Assembly: GCA_946894095.1 (NCBI GenBank)
Contig: OX335641.1
Span: 8,450,501 to 8,514,500 of the forward strand
DNA: 64,000 bases
Direction of reading: 5' to 3'
From: Incurvaria masculella
Lineage: Eukaryota; Arthropoda; Insecta; Lepidoptera; Incurvariidae
Shown here: one piece after another, positions 35,500 to 46,092 of the stretch
Position numbering within the stretch: the stretch's first letter is position 1
Layout of the letters: the number at the start of each line of letters is the position of its first letter
Position numbers and translations under genes: made by a program
The notes under the pieces: generated by a model
Told to the model about the DNA's origin: nothing
The model's input: the letters and a program-made list of their open reading frames with translations, nothing else
Database searches by the model: none

Positions 35500-35761
35500 G
35501 GGTGCGTCCATCAATCCGTCCGTACGTCCGCCCGTCCGTCTGTCTGTCACAGGGCTGTATCTCATGAACTCTAATAGGTACAGTCAGCTGACATTTTTTT
35601 ACAGAGTGTTTATTTATTTTTCCGCTAGAACAACAAATTTATAAAAAATAAAAACTAAATCCCCCCCCCCCCCTAAACGTGATTTTTTTGGGAAAAATCT
35701 TGTACGGTGGTACGGAACCCTTCGTGTGCGAGTCAGACTCTCACTTGGCCGGTTTTTTTTT
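35500..35761 (-). repeat. Interspersed repeat A, reverse copy
   Basis: Reads in the opposite direction to the copies at 33861 and 36819: on the plus strand GTCCGTCTGTCTGTCACAGG, CTGTATCTCATGAACT, a run of 13 C at about 35662-35674, TACGGAACCCTTCGTGTGCG and CACTTGGCCGGTTTTT. Its GGGTACGGAAC end is missing. Confidence 0.7.
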
Positions 35762-35945
35762 TGTACCACGCAGAATTCTCTTCGGAGCAGCATAACCCTA
35801 TCCATCCGTAGTCTTTTTACTATCGCTCAACGCTACCTATTCCCCCCTTATCGATATTCCTTAAATAAAAACTCACCGATCCTGTAAATCCTTAATTTAT
35901 AGGGTTGGTTTAGTGGAGTGTCATCGGGCACTTGTTTGAGGGTCT

Positions 35946-36064
35946 GGCTAATACTAATATTATGAATGCGAAAGTAACTATGGTTGTCTGTTGCGTTTTC
36001 ACGCCGAAACTGCTGAACGGAGCTGCGCGGAACCGCGGAGCCGGGTCCCCTGATCTAGTAAGTT
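35946..36064 (+). mobile_element. Helitron-like repeat fragment
   Basis: It starts GGCTAATACTAATATTATGA, then ATGCGAAAGTAAC, TTTCACGCCGAAACTGCTGA and CGGAGCCGGGTCCCC, ending GATCTAGTA. Phrases of this kind with a CTAGT end are common in lepidopteran non-autonomous Helitron-type repeats, where the end is CTRR and no target duplication is made. I have not seen a hairpin before the end, so the class is tentative. Confidence 0.35.
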
Positions 36065-36818
36065 ATAAATCAGTTCTTGCCATTATAAATAGTAATAAAA
36101 AATAAGTATAAAACATTTATAAATTTAAAAGATGTAGTTTTGTATATTTAATGCACATTATGAACTTCATACAACATTGCACAAGATAAGACGATAACTA
36201 CTTGAGATTTTATTCGGATTTGAAGCAACTACAGTGAGCTGAGCGCTAAGATCCAAGATACCCCTAGCTTAGATCTTAGTGCTTATTTGTAAATTTCAAA
36301 CATAACTAACTGATGTATGTAAGGACATATGTCAGGAACCAGTGCTTCTTTTCCATAATTCCATCGAGACAAGTTGGTGTTATTGCTTCATAAGATCTGA
36401 AATATGCATCAATTTCGTTTTTGTTCTGCAATTATTTCGTTTATTTGAGGAAACTCAAACATATTCCGCGTCACAGTTGCATTCATGACTTAGTTACATA
36501 ATTAAGCATCTCTCCAATTAAGGTAATTAGACATGCTGCAGCTTAGGATAATCCCCGGATTGAGCCGAGTAAGGTACTTAGAGGAAATGCAGTTACGTGG
36601 ACAAAGCCACATGCACACCACGTGCTCACTTTATTATGCAATCAGGTTGTGATATATTGCTATGAAATATTGTACTTGGCACACTTTAAAACGTATGGAA
36701 TTATTGCAAATTGGGAACTTTGAACATGTACAGATACTCCGAATAACCATAAAATTTTTACATATTACATTTCAGCCAATGCTCTAACTTACCCTTACCA
36801 AACCCTACCACTTATAAG

Positions 36819-37115
36819 AAAACCGGCCAAGTGCGAGTCGGACTCGCACACGAAGTGTTCCGTACCATCGGACAAGATTAAACACAAAAAATCTGGCTTT
36901 TTGTATGGGGGCCTTCCTTAATTTTCATTATTTTTAAATTTTACCTATTTGTTGTTATAGCGGCAAAATAAATACACACTCTGTGAAAAATTAGGCTGCC
37001 TACCTATTACGGTTCATGAGATACAGCCCTGTAACAGACGGACGTACGGACGGACGGACGGACAGCGGAGGCTTAGTAATAGGGTTCCGTTGGTACCCTT
37101 TGGGTACGGAACTCT
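36819..37115 (+). repeat. Interspersed repeat A, best copy
   Basis: The cleanest copy of the family: AAAACCGGCCAAGTGCGAGT at the start, with a perfect palindrome GTGCGAGTCGGACTCGCAC just inside, then the TTGTTGTTATAGCGGCAAAA core, the GACGGACGGACGGACAGCGG stretch, and TAGGGTTCCGTTGGTACCC, then TTTGGGTACGGAACTC at the end, where GGTACCC and GGGTAC can pair. A self-complementary block at each end is a constant feature of the family. Confidence 0.75.
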
Positions 37116-37198
37116 AATAAAGGAGACTACAGTCTCCATACAATACATTTATTCCGATCCTTGGACCAGTTCGAATTCGTGACCAAATGGCACATGAA

Positions 37199-37275
37199 CG
37201 TGGCGGGGATCGAACCAATAACCTCTGGCATGAAAAGCAAGACCCCGCGCCCCAGAGCTACGAGCCTGGAGCTGC
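37199..37275 (-). mobile_element. tRNA-like head of a SINE, or tRNA pseudogene
   Basis: On the minus strand it reads CGTAGCTCTGGGGCGCGGGG, which fits a pol III A box (consensus TRGCNNAGYNGG), and 28 bases later GGTTCGATCCCC, which fits a B box (GGTTCRANNCC). No complete cloverleaf can be drawn. A tRNA-derived SINE reading leftward into 37116-37198 is the most likely explanation; the segment abuts the end of repeat A. Confidence 0.45.
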
Positions 37276-37499
37276 AGGAAAATTCTAGGGCACTTGCACA
37301 AGAGGCGTAGCTCTTGTCATGAAGTCATAGCTAGTCATTCTCCACGTCTTAGTATGATACACATTTTATGTATGTAGGTATTGTGTATTTTTACATCAAT
37401 CAATTTTTTTTTTCTTTCTAAAATTAAACTAAACTATTTCTTGTTTACAGAGTATTCCAAAGCGACACCTGACGCGGTATAGTCTATCTTTATAGCAAA

Positions 37500-37988
37500 A
37501 AAATGCCTAAATGTGTTGGTGAGTGCAACACTCGAAAACGGCTGGACTATTCGTGTGATTTTTTTAACATCCGTTGTAGTTCGAGAATGGTTCTTAGCTA
37601 TAGTTGGATCCGGGAGGTGGCGCTGTTATCGAAATCTAGATTTTGAGAACTGACCGTTCACGCCCGCGAAGGCGAGACCAAATTTTGCCCGGCTCCGCTC
37701 GGGTAAATGTCCAAAACGAAATCGGCCCGACCTGCTGGTGTATTCCTGGCATTCAGTAATCAGGAATCAGGAATCCTGAGTCTAGAAAACCGCTTTTATA
37801 GCGATTTTCAAAGCGAGTTTTTCGACGGAAAGCCTTGATTCATTAAAACAATTATGCTCCGGAACATTTTCGTCAAGAAAATCCCTTTGAAAACCGCTTT
37901 TTTCTAGATTTAGGATTCCTGATTCCTGATTACGGAACGCCAGGAATAGGAATAGAAGACGTGCAGAGCCGGGAACCTCAGCTAGTTA
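37500..37988 (+). mobile_element. Helitron-like fragment interrupted by a MITE
   Basis: The outer sequence reads TGAGTGCAACACTCGAAAAC, GGCTGGACTATTCGTGTGAT on the left and GTGCAGAGCCGGGAACCTCA then GCTAGTTAC on the right. The GAGCCGGG...AGCTAGT end recurs at 42895-42919. Between them sits the palindromic element at 37741-37948. The Helitron label rests on the CTAGT end and on recalled wording of such repeats, so it is tentative. Confidence 0.35.
37741..37948. mobile_element. 208-bp palindromic MITE
   Basis: The ends are inverted copies over at least 45 bases: TATTCCTGGCATTCAGTAAT on the left, TATTCCTGGCGTTCCGTAAT from the right, both followed by CAGGAATCAGGAATCCT and a TCTAGAAAA block. Pairing continues inward more weakly (AGCGATTTTCAAAGCGA against AGCGGTTTTCAAAGGGA). 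It has no coding capacity. No clear target duplication. Confidence 0.7.
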
Positions 37989-38517
37989 CAAATAAAACCA
38001 AATAATACGCAATCACTTCAATGCAACTCAACACCTACTCAACTTCCAAGCGCACGGTGTCAAATTGTTTACCATACAACTAATAGGAAATAATCAGAAA
38101 GTAATTCCATTATGTTCAAATTCGATTGCCGGCCGCTCAGACGATATTAGCTCTGACAATTTTCAAATTGGAATCGGTAATGTATTCACCCCACCGTGTC
38201 GCCGCCTCTAGTCGCTCAGCCCCGGTGTCAGGTTCCTACATATGCCATTGTTTGATGGTGGCAGATTGTTCTACTTGTGTTTCAACAAGGGCATTCTGGA
38301 ATCTCTGGCTGGCTCTGATTAAATATATCATGATTTGTTTAATTTACTTAGCTGTTTTAAGGAGGGTGATATCGCATGCATTCTTGTCAAGATTTTTGTA
38401 ATTGTTCCGTAAATGGTTTATAGATTTATTGAAGCCGATTTAGGTTGATTTATTCAAAGAGAATTATTTCGATTTGTCAATACACCGCGAGTTGAACACT
38501 TATGTGTGGTTCAAGTT

Positions 38518-38561
38518 ATAATTTCAATCATAAATTTGGCAAAGTTTATGATTGAAATTAT
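38518..38561. repeat. Perfect 17-bp-arm hairpin
   Basis: ATAATTTCAATCATAAA and TTTATGATTGAAATTAT are exact complements around a 10-base loop. No coding frame or flanking duplication is seen. Confidence 0.55.
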
Positions 38562-41452
38562 TTTTATTTTATTTTTTTATTTGTAATATTTTATATGTGA
38601 ATGAATATATTTTTTACATTGAATATATTTAATAATTTCCTTTTGGATTAAGATTAAGAGCAATAATTTTATTAGAAGTACGTTAAGTAAAACAACCACA
38701 TTGAAAATCGGCTCAAGCATTGAATAACAATAACCCTAATCGACCGCCTTGAGGAACCCCCTAATCAAGGATAGGACCGGAGATACAAAAGTGAAATATT
38801 AATATTCAGCCAACTATCCAAGTGAACTGAGGGAAAGGGGTGAATAAATTTTATCTCTGAACAAAGTGTCGCGTCGAAACCCGAAAGGCATGAAAAATTT
38901 TGTAATTAATACGACAGCATATACATTTGTATGGAGATCTATTGAATGCGCACGCAAAGGAAATTATTAGAATGCAATTTGCCAGTTTAGATAATTTTGA
39001 TATATCTTTACAATTTTGGTCTACCCAAGTAACAAACGATATAATAATTTCATAAAATGTTATTCATAAAAATGTCGATATCACGTGAGGATATGGGCAA
39101 AACTCAAGTTAAACGTCACGACATTTGATGTTTTACGTCAACGTGTGTTCTGCATGAATTTATGTACGCTTGAATGGATAAGAGCATCAATCTCCCGCTG
39201 CAACAAAAATGGACTTGCTTATTCTGGAAGGATTTCATTCGTGTATTAACAATTCAGGTAAGTATAAAATACTTCACTAGTGTAACTCCCCACGTTAGCT
39301 AGTTTTATGTAAATAATGGCGTCATTAATACTGTCTTTAACGTCATCGAGAATCCGTCGACAAGGTCGTATCGTGTCGTTAGTTACACATTGAACTGTGA
39401 CGAGAAAAGAATACCTACAGAAAAGAAAGAATAACTACAATAACACAAATTCATAACTTTAGTAAGTATGTTTACTTGTATTGCTGGACACTGGGCTACA
39501 GAATATTTCAATAATATTGATAACATTGAGCCTAGAATTCCCCGGTGACAGGGCCTTCAATATTCATAAAGACATAAACGCGAATTATCGTCTGCTGGTA
39601 CACTAACAATATTTTTCTCAATCACCATTAGCCTCAGATCACTGCATATCTCCGTGCTTGCCAACTACTCTATACTTGACGATAGCAGCCAACATTTTGG
39701 TTACTAATCCTACAAAAGCGACCACAGGGCGAGTCTTGTCATTAGAATCGTGTGCGTTATGATAAGAAAAATAAGGGTGACCTTTGTTCGCAACAGTAGT
39801 AGGGTTGGTCGCTTTTGTTGTCTTCCTCATTTCGCACTAGAATGCGGAATATGTTGGCACTTCACTTTTATTGTATCAAATAATAGGGGCCCTCTTATAG
39901 CCATTATCACGTGTTTGATCTAAAATGATACTTTGTACGGGGTGTACTTGCGTGAAGGGGACATGCATTCAGCACACAATACATTGCGAAGCAGTGTACC
40001 ACGGCAAAAAATTCAGTAACATTCGAAAAAAAAATCCATTCTTAAAGTCGATGCGGCGATGTTGTCTGTGTATTTGTTGTGTGTGTTCGTGAGCCTCATT
40101 CGACAGGGTTAGCTGTTGGAACCCTTTCTGTGCAAAGTAAGCACAAATGCTTTCTATCAACAAAACATTTCAATATTTGCCCAACGGTTTTTTTATCAAC
40201 GATAATTATAGTATAAATAATAAACTTTATAATGTGCTCTAATGTATGCTCCGGAATATAGTTAATTGGGTTGTTAACACTCTATACATAGTGTATCTAA
40301 AGTAGTGCATCTGAGGCGTCTTAAATATGAAAGCAAAGGCGATTTGGTAGGAAACCAAAATGTGTAAATGCGTATCCGAGTGTCTAGCTCGCGGTGAATT
40401 GAAACATTATTTTCCTTTGTCTCAGCAAATATATACATTTGTGCAATAGTCAAAGACACAAGAGATTTCAGGACTATACAGACATTACTGAACACTGAAA
40501 TCAACATAACAATGCCGTTCAGCCACATCGAATGCAGAAGATAAGTCAAGATATTTCGCATTTCATCCTCCGATTTTACCGTAACTACCGCAATCCATCG
40601 GGCCAAACTATACGGCAAACAACCTGACGTGTGCAATCAAAACACAATACGTTATGAATGGCGAACATTAGGATGTTACGGATGTGAACTTTCGCTATAA
40701 CCGACCCGCTGCGACCGTCACGGGCGCGGATGGCCTCAATAAATCTAAGTGCTTCTGCTTTCCGGTCGGGATGACGTAGAGTTTTGACTGCCTCGTTGAA
40801 CTATTTGCCACTGCTTCCGCGCGGCAGGCGTTTGCTTGGATCACTTTACGAATAAAACAAGCGATATAAGTCACTTTAGGGGAGTCTGCGAAGACGGCCA
40901 GGGCTCATTTTCATGAAGCTAGGCAAACCTACGCTGAAAGGTTTGAAACTTCCATGCAAAAGGCTTTTGATCTAATTTAATTATATTGCATGTTCGCGCG
41001 CAATTGTAAATGTTTTATTTGCTATTAATTAGATACCAAATATAATTAAAACAACAACTATACAAGAAAACAAAAAGTACAGCTATAAAACAGTAGCATA
41101 ATATATGTATGTAGCCGAAGATATTATTTGTAAGAAGATAAAACTGTTTTCATTACACATAACACAAAACATGTTTTTAGCGGCTCTTAGTTCAGGGGTA
41201 AGTTCAAATCTCGGCTCCGTTCATGTACTACTTTCTTTCTATTTCTATGTTGGATAAGTGCATTACAATGCGCATACGAACTGTTCCATGGTTCGGAATT
41301 CATTTAAAACTGTATGTATATCATCTTCCCCTACTAGGAGGTGGGGTTAAGCCCGCCCGGCTTGGTACCATCGAATTGGATAAAAAGATAGTCGAAACGA
41401 CAATAAAAAATTGTTCGTGTTTGCCATTTAGAATGTAGCCGTGCTCATAAAG
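38562..41452. other. Non-coding DNA, no gene seen
   Basis: Frames at 39639-39830, 39969-40163 and 40274-40636 (120 codons, minus) show no recognisable domain. Composition is mixed, with a CpG-richer patch at 40680-40850. Confidence 0.4.
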
Positions 41453-41550
41453 TGAAGGTCCTGGCTGCTAGCATGGAACTCAATTTGTTGGGCTAATATA
41501 ATGACAATGTCTGTTTGGTATTAACCATCCATGTCCAGTTACATTAATAA
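41453..41550 (+). mobile_element. SINE fragment, plus strand
   Basis: Sense-strand remnants of the SINE: AAGGTCCTGGC, GTTGGGCTAATAT, TTGGTATTAACCATCCATGT and CCAGTTACAT, in the order expected for its 3' half. Confidence 0.65.
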
Positions 41551-41778
41551 AACTAACCTTTGTAAAAGATGGAGGCTTATTTGATATTGTGCAGCAAGTG
41601 TGGCAGTAATATAATGTCTTTACAAGGTGAGTCATCCGAATCGTGCTGCATTCTAGTTAACCCCCCCTGAGGGGTGCTCTAGGAATTGTTCTCTGTTGCT
41701 ATGATTTGTAGAACTTTATACAAATGGATACATACTTGTGTAAACAAATAATTGCATCGACTAAATCTAATCTAATCT

Positions 41779-41960
41779 AATATAAATAATATAAAGGGGA
41801 AAGTTTGTAATAATGGATGGATGGATGGATGGATGGATGGATGGATGGATGTTTGTTACTCTTTCACGTAAAAACTACTGAATGGATTCTAATGAAACTT
41901 TACAATAATATAGCTTATACATCAGAATAACACATAGGCTACAATTTATGTGCCCATGGG
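41779..41960 (+). repeat. Lepidopteran repeat fragment with (GGAT)n expansion
   Basis: A dispersed repeat reading TAATATAAATAATATAAAGG, then ten units of GGAT/ATGG (41813-41852), then TGTTTGTTACTCTTTCACGT, AAAAACTACTGAATGGATTC and AATAACACATAGGCTACAAT. This wording is typical of Helitron-type non-autonomous repeats in moths. The 3' end is not recognisable. Confidence 0.5.
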
Positions 41961-42014
41961 CTTTAGAACTTTCACGGGGCTGCGAAACTGATGCCGGTAG
42001 CGCTACTTCACACT

Positions 42015-42064
42015 AGGGGGAGAGGAGCCGGGGGCGGTGGCGGGGAGCGGCGGCGGGGGGAGGG
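42015..42064 (+). other. G-quadruplex-prone tract
   Basis: Within 50 bases there are five G runs of 3 to 6 (AGGGGGAGAGG, CCGGGGGCGG, GCGGGGAG, GCGGGGGGAGGG) separated by loops of 1 to about 9 bases. This meets the usual pattern for a stable G4 on the plus strand in an otherwise AT-rich region. Confidence 0.55.
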
Positions 42065-42744
42065 CAGACGTCGTGACTGTTTGGTGTCCGTTTGGCGAAT
42101 TTTCAAGGCACTAGCGATTTGTAAAACTTAGTACATGTACATTTAACTACCCGGGAATTAGGATTGGCTAAATAGAATTCAGTTCCGCTTACGCTAAGAT
42201 GGGGCTGTCATACAAACTGCAATGCTATGCACGGCTCGGCTTTGCGGCGGCAGCGCTTACTTTTACTGAAGTACGGCTTGGTATTTCCTGCAACTTTAGG
42301 ACTACTTGGCATCACGCTAAATCGCCGGAGGAGCGACCAACAGAATAAAATCCTTGAGAACCAATTACTCGATTTAGATGTGCATTGTATCTACGTCTAG
42401 CCTGATTCTACTAAAAACTTATAGATTACATAATATAACGCTTTATTACCAGAAGGGTAAGTAGTGAGTCTTAAAGTCTTATAACATGCGAACCACTTAC
42501 CTGATTTATATGCGTATTTTATCAATGTATAGCATCTCTGGGAGCAGTCAGGTTCGAGATGGGTTACTGTTTTCGATGTTGAGGCTGGCTGTGGGTTGGA
42601 GTCCACGCAAAACTTACCTACGTTACACGTTACTTACTAGGTAAGCAATGTAGCAGTGAAAGTGCAGAAAGGTTCTCGCGGCAAATGTTTTTTTTTTTAT
42701 ATAGCCACCAAACGTCAACGAAGCTCTAAATGGGAATTATTGGA

Positions 42745-42920
42745 TGTTTCTCATTAAATCATGCTATTTCGGCTCGAACGATCTTGATTAAATTTGGTAC
42801 ATGGATACATTGTCCTGGACCAGTTTGACCCTATTTTGGACCAGTCATGTGGGCTACTTTTTATACATGAGATAATTTAGCCGACACTAACCCGAGCGGA
42901 GCCGGGTACCGCAGCTAGTT
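42745..42920 (+). mobile_element. Helitron-like 3' end fragment
   Basis: It ends CCCGAGCGGAGCCGGGTACC followed by GCAGCTAGTTAAG, the same type of end as at 37960-37985. The body (CTATTTCGGCTCGAACGATC, AATTTGGTACATGGATACAT) has the style of lepidopteran non-autonomous repeats. Assignment is tentative. Confidence 0.35.
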
Positions 42921-44221
42921 AAGTAATAAAGCCAAGTGACTTTTTCCATAACACGTTATTAACAAAAAATCGGTTTCTTAGAACATTAGCTGTTTTGGTT
43001 CGAATTTTTTATTAATTTATAACATTGGTTAAAACAAGATCGTTTTAAATGCTAGTTGGCTTTATTTTATCTTTTGAATTTTAAATTAAAATCTTTCAAA
43101 TCTATAGAATGCTTCCAATCATCCCTCTATAAATATATTTTCATATCATCACCGCATCTGATTGATCGACGGTGGTGGGGCGCCACCTAGCGGCACGGGT
43201 CTTCAATATCGGTGTCGAGGGGAAGAGGGCGGCTGGTTAAATTGATCGTATATTCGGCAGGATGTGACATTTGTGACTACTGGTTAGATTATATTTCTAG
43301 ATACACTTGTGTTATTGCTGCATTTTATCGCCAGGGTTCGATGAGTTGATATTAAATTTCCTAATATTGGTTACCTCGTAACATTTCCCGATTCCCTGAT
43401 AGCGTGTTTAGATTAAAATGTGAACACAAACCAATTAAGGGTTGCTGTACAGTAATAATTGCACGAATTATTATGATTTGCTGGTCATAATAATTCGTCA
43501 TAATTATTATGGCTTCTCTGGTTCGTAACACCTGTAATCTTAGAGCATGTATGAAAAGACGTATGTCTGTAGATGAATCGAAAGAGGTGTGCTGTGATTG
43601 TACCGTATGGAGCCCTATCATCTCTGTCTACCCCTCCGGGAAAGCGACGGTAAGGTATGTATGCTCGTGGATACCTTGTTTTTTTGCCTTCAATATTTGC
43701 GATATCAGGTTGTAATTATCTTCCTATTTTTCGCTCTCTTCTTTTATTTTGCGCCTATTGAAGACTGAATTTCAGTTTTTGTGAGTAATTTATGACTTAA
43801 AGTGGGCCTTCCCACTTTACTGTCATACAAACGTGGAAAAAAGATCATGGCCACATTTCTTCTCGGAGATCCAAAATTATACTCAAAATAGCTTTTTCAA
43901 TAGTTTGATCAAAAACGATTTCTGATGACCATTTCCATTGTGAAATTGTATATGGTTTCTTATAACTTAGAAACCATATGCAATTCACTCCGAAACAGGA
44001 ACAGGTCCGAAATTTCTAAATTTTCGCGCGTTTTATGCAATAAGTTTGGTCGTAGATTACTCAACGATAAAACAAAAAGTCTAAAAAATCTTAGTCTAAT
44101 AACCTAGCTTGTTCCCTTGAAGATTCAGAATAAATCTAGTTTTTGTTTGATTTTTACTACAGCTACAAATCGTATTGTAATTATTCTTTTTTTGTAAATC
44201 TAAACAAATAAAAAATAGCGC
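42921..44221. other. Non-coding DNA with two hairpins
   Basis: No gene supported. Perfect 14-base arms ACGAATTATTATGA/TCATAATAATTCGT lie at 43463-43498, and a 20/19-base imperfect hairpin at 43940-43988. A frame ending at 44107 (LRNRNRSEISKFSRVLCNKF and on) could be a decayed upstream part of the LINE ORF1, but this is weak. Confidence 0.4.
43940..43988. repeat. Imperfect hairpin, 20/19-base arms
   Basis: GTGAAATTGTATATGGTTTC pairs with GAAACCATATGCAATTCAC apart from one bulged base and one mismatch; the loop is 10 bases. It looks like a small precursor-type hairpin, but there is no further support. Confidence 0.5.
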
Positions 44222-44233
44222 ATTGTTTGATTT

Positions 44234-44824
44234 GTGGACGTTTTGCATTCTCCTTATCGCGAAAACTGTCTTGTTATTAAAAACAGAGACAGTGCTAGAG
44301 CACATTGTGCTGTGCCCGCAAATGAGTTAGTCCCGTCAGGAAGGGCCACCTTAAATGCTGATTATTTTTCTAAGTTGGTACAAGGAAAGACTGAGCGATT
44401 CACACGTAGTGACTGTGTAGTGATCATGTGCGGTGGTAGCGACTTTGGCAAAAAAGATAGCGTATCTAGCGTAATACAAACAATGAAAGAGACTTTAGAA
44501 AAACTTAAGAATACCAATACAGTTTTATGTACTGTACCACATTGCATAGATACTCAAAGTGATGTCCTTAGTTATAATAATTTTATATATAAGCTAAATT
44601 TCGAAATCTTGAAACATTTTAATGGAATGCAAGGAATATACATATATGATACAAACAAAGACCTAATATATAATGATTACAGAGGAAATGGTATTAGCTT
44701 AAATAATGGAGGGAAATTTAAAATTGTCATGGGATTAAATAAAATATTAATAGAAATAAATGAAAAATATTACAATAGTGATGATTCTTTTCACCATGCT
44801 CACTATCTAGGCAATATAAGATAA
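44234..44824 (+). pseudogene. LINE ORF1 C-terminal part, esterase-like
   Basis: An open frame of 196 codons with no ATG at its start, so it is the tail of a longer protein whose front is lost or decayed. It has the layout of the SGNH esterase domain found in ORF1 of CR1-type LINEs: VVIMCGGSDF (block III, usually GGND), TVLCTVPHCIDT, and DYRGNGISLNNGGKFKIVMG (block V). In active members the last block normally has a catalytic His (HGLHLN-type); here that position reads Ser (GISLN). The role in retrotransposition is thought to be membrane or RNP related. It is followed 38 bases later by the ORF2 frame. Confidence 0.7.
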
Positions 44825-46092
44825 AAGATACTGAGCACACAGAACTTTATTAATTACTTAATTTGAACATATTGTTCTTAAATGTAAGAAGCATCAGAAA
44901 CAAAATTGGCCAAATTGAATTATTTTTAGATTACTTATATAATGAGAAAAATGTCTTACCAGCGATGTTATGTTTTTGTGAAACTTGGCTCGAGAAAAAT
45001 GAGTGTACTTACCTAAATATTAACAAATATAAAATTGCAACTGAACAAAGTCGTACATTGTACAAGGGAGGAGGAACAGCGATATTCCGAAGAGAGGATG
45101 TAAATATATATAATGAATTGGACCTAAATGCTTATAATATTGAGAAAGTAGTCGAAGTAGTGGGCCTTCAGTTGAAGTTACTTACCAATAGGCATATCAA
45201 TATACTAACAGTTTATAGATCAACAGCTTCAACCGATTTTGAATTATTTTTTGAAGTAATTAGCAGGATAATGAGTGAAAAATATTTAAAAGATATAATA
45301 CTAGTAGGTGATTTCAACATAAATATACAAGATAAAAAGTCAAAGGGTTATACTTGTCTCAATAATTTCATGAAAAGTCATAAATTAAAATACATGCTTA
45401 CGAATCCGTCCCGTATAACCGACAAATCAGCAACAACAATAGACAATGTTTTAACAAATCTAAATAAAGATGAACTCGAAGTGTGTACTATAACATGTGA
45501 CATATCCGACCATGAAGCAATTTTAGTTAAGATAAAAAATGTAAAACCTTCAAATTCAAATCCAGTTAAACACATTTTCATACATAATTTTAGTAGCAAA
45601 AATAAAGAGTCGTTTAAATTAAAATTGCATGCAAAAAACTGGTCTGAACTTTATTCAATTAACGATTTTAATTATAAACTAAAATATTTTTTTAATTACA
45701 TCGATCACCTAGTACGAATTTCATTCCCAGTAGTTAAAAAATGTGGACGTAAAAAACAAAAAAACACATGGGTTACAAAGGGTCTTAGAAACTCCTTCAA
45801 AAAAAAGTGCGAATTATTAAAGGAATTAAAAGATAATGATGGAGAAGAGGAAAAACGACACTTTAAACAATACAAAATGTTATTAAAAAAATGTATTATA
45901 CTTGCAAAAAAAATAACGGATAGAAAGGAAATAACGAATTCTAAAAACAAAGCAAAAACTACTTGGAATATAATCAAAAGAAGAACTAATAAAACAAAAT
46001 TGGAAAAAAATGAAAATATAATACTAACAAAAGATAATAAAGAAATCACAAATCCAAAATTAATTGCACAAGTATTTAATATGTTTTATGTT

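Noticed and set aside
40274..40636. 120-codon minus-strand frame
   Set aside because: No recognisable domain, and a frame of this size is expected by chance in 64 kb.
45705..46049. 114-codon minus-strand frame
   Set aside because: It is the antisense of the LINE ORF2 coding sequence, whose plus-strand motifs are clear.
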